DNA from: an uncultured Desulfobacterales bacterium
GTDB lineage: Bacteria; Desulfobacterota; Desulfobacteria; Desulfobacterales; JAFDCJ01
Direction of reading: 5' to 3'
DNA length: 9,662 nt
Assembly: GCA_945787595.1 (NCBI GenBank)
Contig: CALZJV010000387.1
Span: 1-9,662, forward strand
Each line of letters starts with the position of its first letter. Position 1 is the stretch's first letter. The notes beneath the pieces were generated by a model that saw only the letters and a list, made by a program, of their open reading frames with translations, made no database searches and had not been told where the DNA came from. Shown one piece after another: positions 5,972 to 9,662 of this stretch. The translations under genes were made by a program, and so were the position numbers.

Positions 5972-6781
5972 TTATTCGGCGGAAAACTCTAAACCAGAAA
6001 CCTTTGAACCCTTGAGCTGTGAACCTTGAACGGTTATTAACCAGTTATTGCCACCTGGGTTCACGCTTCTCCAAATAGGCACGCTTGGCCTCTTCGGCAT
6101 CCGGGCTGAATTGGGCGCGTTGCTGAAGTTCGAAATAGTATTCGCCAGCTTGCTCATGCGCGTTCCCAATGAGCAGGCTGCCAGGTAGTTGTCCGCGATT
6201 TTATCGAGATGGGTGAAGAAATTCTCTTGGGGGACGATATGATCCACCAGACCGATCCGCAAAGCCTCTTGGCCGTCGACATTTTGTCCGCCCAGAATCA
6301 TTTTTTTAGCACGACCCCAGCCGATATAGCGGGGCAGGCGCAACGTTGCGAGGCCCGGGATAAGCGACTCCTTAATCGCCGGCAGACCGATTTGGCAATC
6401 GGCCGTACTGACACGGATGTCGGCTGCCAGAGCCAACTGGAGAGCGCCGCCCAGACAATAGCCATGCATCCCCACAATTGCCAGCTTCTCCATCGTTTCA
6501 AAAAGACGCAGGGCCTGTTCCCATTGACGGTGATAGTCCATTTCGATTCGGTCGGCCGCCAGCTCTTTAAGATCGATACCGGTGGAAAAAGCTCTGCCCT
6601 CACCCCGGATGATGACGACCCGTACATCGCTGTCTTCCATTAAAGCCATGGCAACCCGGTCGATCTGATTGATACAAGCATTATTCATGGCATTCAGGTG
6701 ACTTTCCCGGCTAAACGTCAGCCAGGCCAGTTTGCCTTCTTTTTCAAGACGCATAAATTCATGGTCCAGCATACTTTCCAT
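5972..6781 (-). CDS. Crotonase-superfamily (enoyl-CoA hydratase/isomerase-like) protein with frameshifted C-terminus
   Basis: CoA-thioester-processing fold with the oxyanion-hole motifs GRAFSTGIDL (62-71) and HGYCLGGALQLALAADIR (106-123). Both glutamates used by true enoyl-CoA hydratases are missing: the CEL position is Q115 and the PEI position is A135 (LPAIK). GGTQRL is also altered to LATLRL, so hydration is unlikely and another crotonase reaction, such as isomerisation or decarboxylation, is possible. From about residue 200 the open frame loses family character. A one-base frame change restores a typical tail ending SPDAEEAKRAYLEKREPRW and a stop at 6047-6045. The shift must lie between about 6130 and 6200, because the restored frame has a stop at 6201-6203. 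The last residues of the current frame are translated from an intergenic TGAACC repeat. The start is ATG 6781 with GGAG only 3 nt away; ATG 6772 is an alternative. The gene ends before gpmI is reached and may be transcribed alone. Confidence 0.8.
   Translation of the reverse strand: MESMLDHEFMRLEKEGKLAWLTFSRESHLNAMNNACINQIDRVAMALMEDSDVRVVIIRGEGRAFSTGIDLKELAADRIEMDYHRQWEQALRLFETMEKLAIVGMHGYCLGGALQLALAADIRVSTADCQIGLPAIKESLIPGLATLRLPRYIGWGRAKKMILGGQNVDGQEALRIGLVDHIVPQENFFTHLDKIADNYLAACSLGTRMSKLANTISNFSNAPNSARMPKRPSVPIWRSVNPGGNNWLITVQGSQLKGSKVSGLEFSAE
5991..6034. repeat. TGAACC repeat overlapping the false 3' end of the crotonase frame
   Basis: Several copies of GAAACC, TGAACC and TTGAAC occur in 44 bp, the same family as 3727-3756 and the right arm at 32-46. 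It lies just beyond the ancestral crotonase stop (6045-6047), as expected for an intergenic repeat. Confidence 0.65.
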
Positions 6782-7016
6782 TATCTCCCCCTTTTAACAG
6801 ATGCCAGATGACAGAGGACAGAGATCAGAAGTCAGATGGCAGAAGTCAGATGGCAGATACTAACTTAGGCCCTAATTTATAGAAATCGCATCATATTTGC
6901 ACATGATTGATGGCATCGCCAGATTGAATATTTAAGCAATTCTATCGATTTAAATAGTAAAGACAGAGCGACACGCGGCGCAATTGCCTGCGCTGCGCGA
7001 GCGATACCACAAATCT
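6782..7016. other. Spacer between crotonase and gpmI
   Basis: This 235-bp spacer contains the CAGATGACAG-type repeat (6797-6860) next to the crotonase ribosome binding site. A 9-bp hairpin lies at 6974-6997 (CGCGGCGCA against TGCGCTGCG, one mismatch, 6-nt loop) just past the gpmI stop. The hairpin has no T-run on the minus strand, so it is at best a weak terminator. No gene is seen. Confidence 0.5.
6797..6860. repeat. CAGATGACAG-type purine-rich repeat with exact 14-bp tandem copy
   Basis: The tract is made of variants of CAGATGNCAGAGNACAGA. AGAAGTCAGATGGC occurs twice head to tail with no gap (6827-6840 and 6841-6854). This looks like a slippage-prone dispersed intergenic repeat. Confidence 0.7.
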
Positions 7017-8550
7017 TCATTCTTCAATCGTCTCGGGAGCACGGTAACCGAGAAGATTGCAGATCGTGGCGGCCACATTGCTCAGCCCCGGGCTATCGAT
7101 CCGGCTCAGGGAGAACTTGTTCACTTCCGAGTAGTCTTTGATAATCAAAGGTACCGGGTTTTTCGTGTGGGCCACCATGGGCGAGCGACGGCCTTTTTTC
7201 TCAGTCCACATACAATCCGCGTTGCCGTGATCGGCGGTGACCATCGCGACACCCCGGTTGTCCCTGACGGCCTTCAGGAGTCTGCCCAGGCATAGGTCCA
7301 CGGTCTCAACCGCAATGCGGATGGAAACAGGTGATCCCGTGTGCCCAACCATGTCACCGTTGGCGTAATTTAAACGGATGAATTTGTACTTGCCGCCCCG
7401 AATAGCATCGATCACCGCATCGGTGATCTCGGCGGCCTTCATCCAGGGCCGCAGATCGAAGGTAATCTTGTCCGAGGGGATCTCTACATATTTTTCGAGT
7501 TTTTCGTCTATGTAGCCCGTGTTGTTCCCGTTCCAGAAATAGGTCACATGGCCGAACTTCTGTGTCTCTGAAATAGCAAATGAGCTCGTACCGGTAGAAC
7601 AGAGATATTCACCCAGCGTCCGATCGAAGGCCGGCGGTTCAACAAGGTAATTTTTGGGAATGTGGGCATCTCCGTCATATTCCATCATACCGGCATAGAA
7701 AACGTCGGGAACCCGTATGCGGTTGAACACTGTGAAATCCGTCTCTTCGAATGCGCGGGAGATCTCGATGGCCCGGTCTCCCCTGAAGTTGAAAAATACC
7801 ACCGCGTCGCCGTCTTCGATGGTGCCGACAGGTCTGCCATTCTCTTCGACGACAAAACTTTGCATGTACTGGTCCGTGATCTCGGGATCTTCCGTGTAAT
7901 AGGTCCGGATGGCCTCAGCCGCCGAAGAGAAACCGCGTCCTTTTCCAAGCACATGGGCATTCCACCCGTTTTCCACGACGCTCCAGTCAGCGTCGTACCG
8001 ATCCATGGTGGTGACCATTCGCCCTCCACCGGACGCCAGGCGGTAGTCGCGATCATCGGTTGATAATTCCGCGAGCTTTTTTTCCAGGGGTTCAAAATAG
8101 GTGAGCGCGCTCTTCTGACCCACATCCCGGCCATCTAACAAACCATGCACCCGGACCCGTTTGATATTGTCCACGGCGCAACGCCCCAGTAAAGCGTAGA
8201 GCTGTTCGATGTGACTGTGCACATTTCCGTCGGAAACCAGGCCGATAAAATGCAAGGTGCCCCCCTGGTCGGTATGTTTACATACATCTTTCCAAGCCTG
8301 GCCTTCGAATGTGCCCCACTTCGGAATTTCCCATATCATCATCCGAAGGCATACCCACCGCGGTCCCGTGGGCTTTCAGCCGGGTAAACATAGGCTCCTG
8401 CAAAAGAGCGTCCAGCACCGGCGTGTACGCCAGATAGACACCGTTGCTTTCATTTTGTGGGCCGATTCCGACACCGTCCATGATCACCGTAACCAGCGGG
8501 CCGGGAAAATCCGAATATCCGGCCAGATGGTTCAACATCATATCACTCAT
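7017..8550 (-). pseudogene. gpmI: 2,3-bisphosphoglycerate-independent phosphoglycerate mutase, interrupted by a frame-changing deletion
   Basis: Glycolytic/gluconeogenic enzyme interconverting 3- and 2-phosphoglycerate with two metal ions (cytoplasmic). The 5' part (8550 to about 8311) encodes VIMDGVG with metal ligand D25 and MGNSEVGH with catalytic S76. The 3' part (about 8315-7017) encodes FEGQAWKD, SDGNVHSH, HGLLDGRDV, FFNFRGDRA, GDMVGHTG, TADHGNADCM and HTKNPVPL, all expected substrate and metal motifs. These parts lie in different frames. The roughly 25 residues that normally follow NSEVGH (the NALGAGRV..AIESG region) are absent, so a deletion of length 3k+2 joins GNSEVGH almost directly to GTFEGQAWKD. 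Start 8550 is preferred to 8616: it has GGAG at 6-nt spacing and matches the family N-terminus better. The gene as given cannot make a full enzyme. True decay or an assembly gap are both possible. Confidence 0.85.
8310..8315 (-). other. Deletion junction in gpmI
   Basis: On the minus strand the junction reads GTG GGG CAC ATT in the first frame and GGC ACA TTC GAA in the second. The shared GGCACA could be both the end of VGH-coding and the start of GTFEG-coding DNA. This fits a deletion between two short direct repeats and explains the change of frame. The position of the lost segment is inferred from family alignment. Confidence 0.6.
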
Positions 8551-8556
8551 GAGTTG

Positions 8557-8560
8557 CTCC
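8557..8560 (-). promoter_or_regulatory. Ribosome binding site favouring the inner gpmI start
   Basis: GGAG on the minus strand is 6 nt before ATG 8550. The outer ATG 8616 has only AGG directly abutting it, so translation from 8550 is more likely. Confidence 0.55.
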
Positions 8561-8616
8561 ATAATTGCATAATTAAGTTCTTCCGCATCGATCGCTCCTG
8601 ATGAACCCGGTGGCAT

Positions 8617-8843
8617 CCTATCCCAATGGGAGCCTTTAGCGCTGTCCCAACGGCATTGCCATTAGGGACACTAATCATTGATGGAAAAATTTCAAGAAAT
8701 CGCTTGCAATTGGTTTAAAATGATTTAGGTTCTGTAATCGCACATCATCCAGGCTCAGAATAAGTGATGTCCGCCCTTTCATTCTGCCGTTTTTAAACTT
8801 AATATTTAAACCCGCTAGATGATATAAAAAAGGAGATCAAGAA
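8617..8843. other. Divergent intergenic region between gpmI and mscS
   Basis: This region must carry promoters for both the leftward gpmI and the rightward mscS, but I see no confident -35/-10 pair. A hairpin at 8643-8670 pairs TGTCCC with GGGACA around a loop that contains a second small stem (GGCA-T-TGCC). It could be an operator or a small structured leader. The mscS Shine-Dalgarno AGGAG is at 8831-8835. Confidence 0.5.
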
Positions 8844-9662
8844 ATGGACGCATCCAGTCTTATGGCCAAAGTGTACGAATTGTTGACGGTTTACGGAATC
8901 AAAGTCGTTGCCGCTGTTGTTATTTTTATTGTAGGTCGCTGGGTGGCAAAAGCGATTGCCAACTTTATCAAAAAGATGATGACCAAAAGCAACACGGATC
9001 AGACGCTGGTAAAGTTTGTCGGCAGTCTAAGTTATATCGCCTTACTGGCTTTTGTAGTAATTGCCGCCTTGAACCAGTTGGGTATCCAAACCACATCCTT
9101 CATTGCCATTTTAGGCGCCGCCGGCCTGGCCATCGGTCTGGCGCTTCAGGGCTCACTGGGAAATTTTGCAGCCGGCGTTCTGATGATCATATTCAAACCA
9201 TTTAAGGTGGGTGATTTTATTGAAGGGGCGGGTGTTGCCGGTACCGTTGAAGGAATTCAAATCTTTACGACGCAACTTAAAACCCCGGATAACAAAACCA
9301 TCATTGTGCCCAACGCAAAAATGATGGGAGACAATATCACCAATTACACCATGAAAGGAACCCGCCGCGTGGATTTTGTTTTTGGTATCGGCTACGAAGA
9401 TGATATTGATAAAGCCCGCAACGTCATCGCAGGGATTATCGCAGAGGATAATCGCGTTTTAAAAGATCCGGCACCGATGGTGGCGTTATCGGAACTGGCC
9501 GACAGCAGCGTGAATTTCGTAGCACGCGCCTGGACATCTGCGGATGATTACTGGGGATTTAAATTTGACACTACGGAAAAAGTTAAGAAGCAATTTGATG
9601 CCGAGGGAATCAGTATCCCATATCCGCAGCGCGATGTCCATGTGTATGAACACAAGGAATAG
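8844..9662 (+). CDS. mscS: Small-conductance mechanosensitive channel (MscS family)
   Basis: Inner-membrane channel that opens under membrane tension and releases solutes on osmotic downshock; homoheptamer in the family. The 272-aa length is close to E. coli MscS (286). TM1 is about 13-35 and TM2 about 58-79. The pore helix TM3 is about 84-118, with the Gly/Ala-packed AILGAAGLAIGLALQGSLGN followed by FAAGVLMIIFKPF. The cytoplasmic beta domain begins at KVGDFIE and includes TIIVPNAKM (about 152-160). The alpha/beta vestibule ends with GISIPYPQRDVHV, typical of the family. AGGAG lies 8 nt before ATG 8844. The gene is complete, ending with TAG at the last base of the window. Codon usage and motifs give no sign of damage, unlike its divergent neighbour gpmI. 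Confidence 0.95.
   Translation: MDASSLMAKVYELLTVYGIKVVAAVVIFIVGRWVAKAIANFIKKMMTKSNTDQTLVKFVGSLSYIALLAFVVIAALNQLGIQTTSFIAILGAAGLAIGLALQGSLGNFAAGVLMIIFKPFKVGDFIEGAGVAGTVEGIQIFTTQLKTPDNKTIIVPNAKMMGDNITNYTMKGTRRVDFVFGIGYEDDIDKARNVIAGIIAEDNRVLKDPAPMVALSELADSSVNFVARAWTSADDYWGFKFDTTEKVKKQFDAEGISIPYPQRDVHVYEHKE

Noticed and set aside
6190..6210. Programmed -1 frameshift at the A-run in the crotonase gene
   Set aside because: The -1 frame reads TAA at the A-run itself (6201-6203) and there is no proper slippery heptamer, so a simple indel further downstream is more likely.
7662..8063. 133-codon plus-strand open frame within gpmI
   Set aside because: Shadow of the gpmI coding sequence on the other strand, with no family features.
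8617..8843. Sigma-54 (-24/-12) promoter for mscS or other genes
   Set aside because: I searched spacers for TGGCAC-N5-TTGC-like pairs because of the sigma-54 regulator; no candidate kept both the GG and GC elements at correct spacing.
1..9662. A new defence or multi-gene accessory system
   Set aside because: Apart from the two-component pair, neighbouring genes are unrelated single units with opposite orientations and repeat-filled spacers; no nuclease, toxin, reverse transcriptase or phage-type gene is visible.

Overview
The window looks like chromosomal DNA from a mesophilic sulfate-reducer-type bacterium (Desulfobacterota, formerly Deltaproteobacteria). This rests on a cytoplasmic PAS histidine kinase next to a sigma-54 response regulator, a bacterial archaemetzincin, a metalloenzyme-type phosphoglycerate mutase, and several families of short intergenic repeats (TGAACC, ACAGGATTA, ACACGAAA, TTTGGGATTT and CAGATGACAG-like) of a kind I associate with that phylum. 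The taxon is an inference from gene content and repeat style, not a database match.

Layout. 1-268: upstream spacer with a TGAAACC hairpin and a possible terminator. 275-1828 (+): soluble histidine kinase with an N-terminal Rossmann-like domain. 1829-2210: spacer with a long ACACGAAA palindrome and a TTTGGGATTT repeat. 2211-3551 (+): NtrC-type sigma-54 response regulator, probably the kinase's partner. 3552-3766: spacer with an ACAGGATTA hairpin and TGAACC repeats. 3767-4327 (+): archaemetzincin-type zinc protease. 4328-4870: non-coding, with a 21-bp-arm hairpin and a terminator for the minus strand. 4871-5590 (-): unrecognised membrane protein built from two copies of a four-helix unit. 5667-5811 (+): remnant of the N-terminus of an IS91-type transposase. 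5972-6781 (-): crotonase-superfamily gene whose 3' end is frameshifted. 7017-8550 (-): gpmI broken by a frame-changing deletion just after the catalytic serine motif. 8844-9662 (+): complete MscS-type mechanosensitive channel.

How the genes fit together. The kinase and regulator form a plausible cytoplasmic two-component system that would activate sigma-54 promoters elsewhere; I could not find a convincing sigma-54 site in the window. The remaining genes do not form an obvious pathway and read as individually transcribed units separated by repeat-rich spacers. Three of the reading frames between 5.6 and 8.6 kb are disrupted: the transposase stub, the crotonase 3' end and gpmI. That suggests either local gene decay or an assembly of limited accuracy. 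I see no defence system, CRISPR array, tRNA or rRNA. The most distinctive items are the Rossmann-kinase fusion, the crotonase lacking both hydratase glutamates, the gpmI deletion bounded by a short direct repeat, and the internally duplicated membrane protein.
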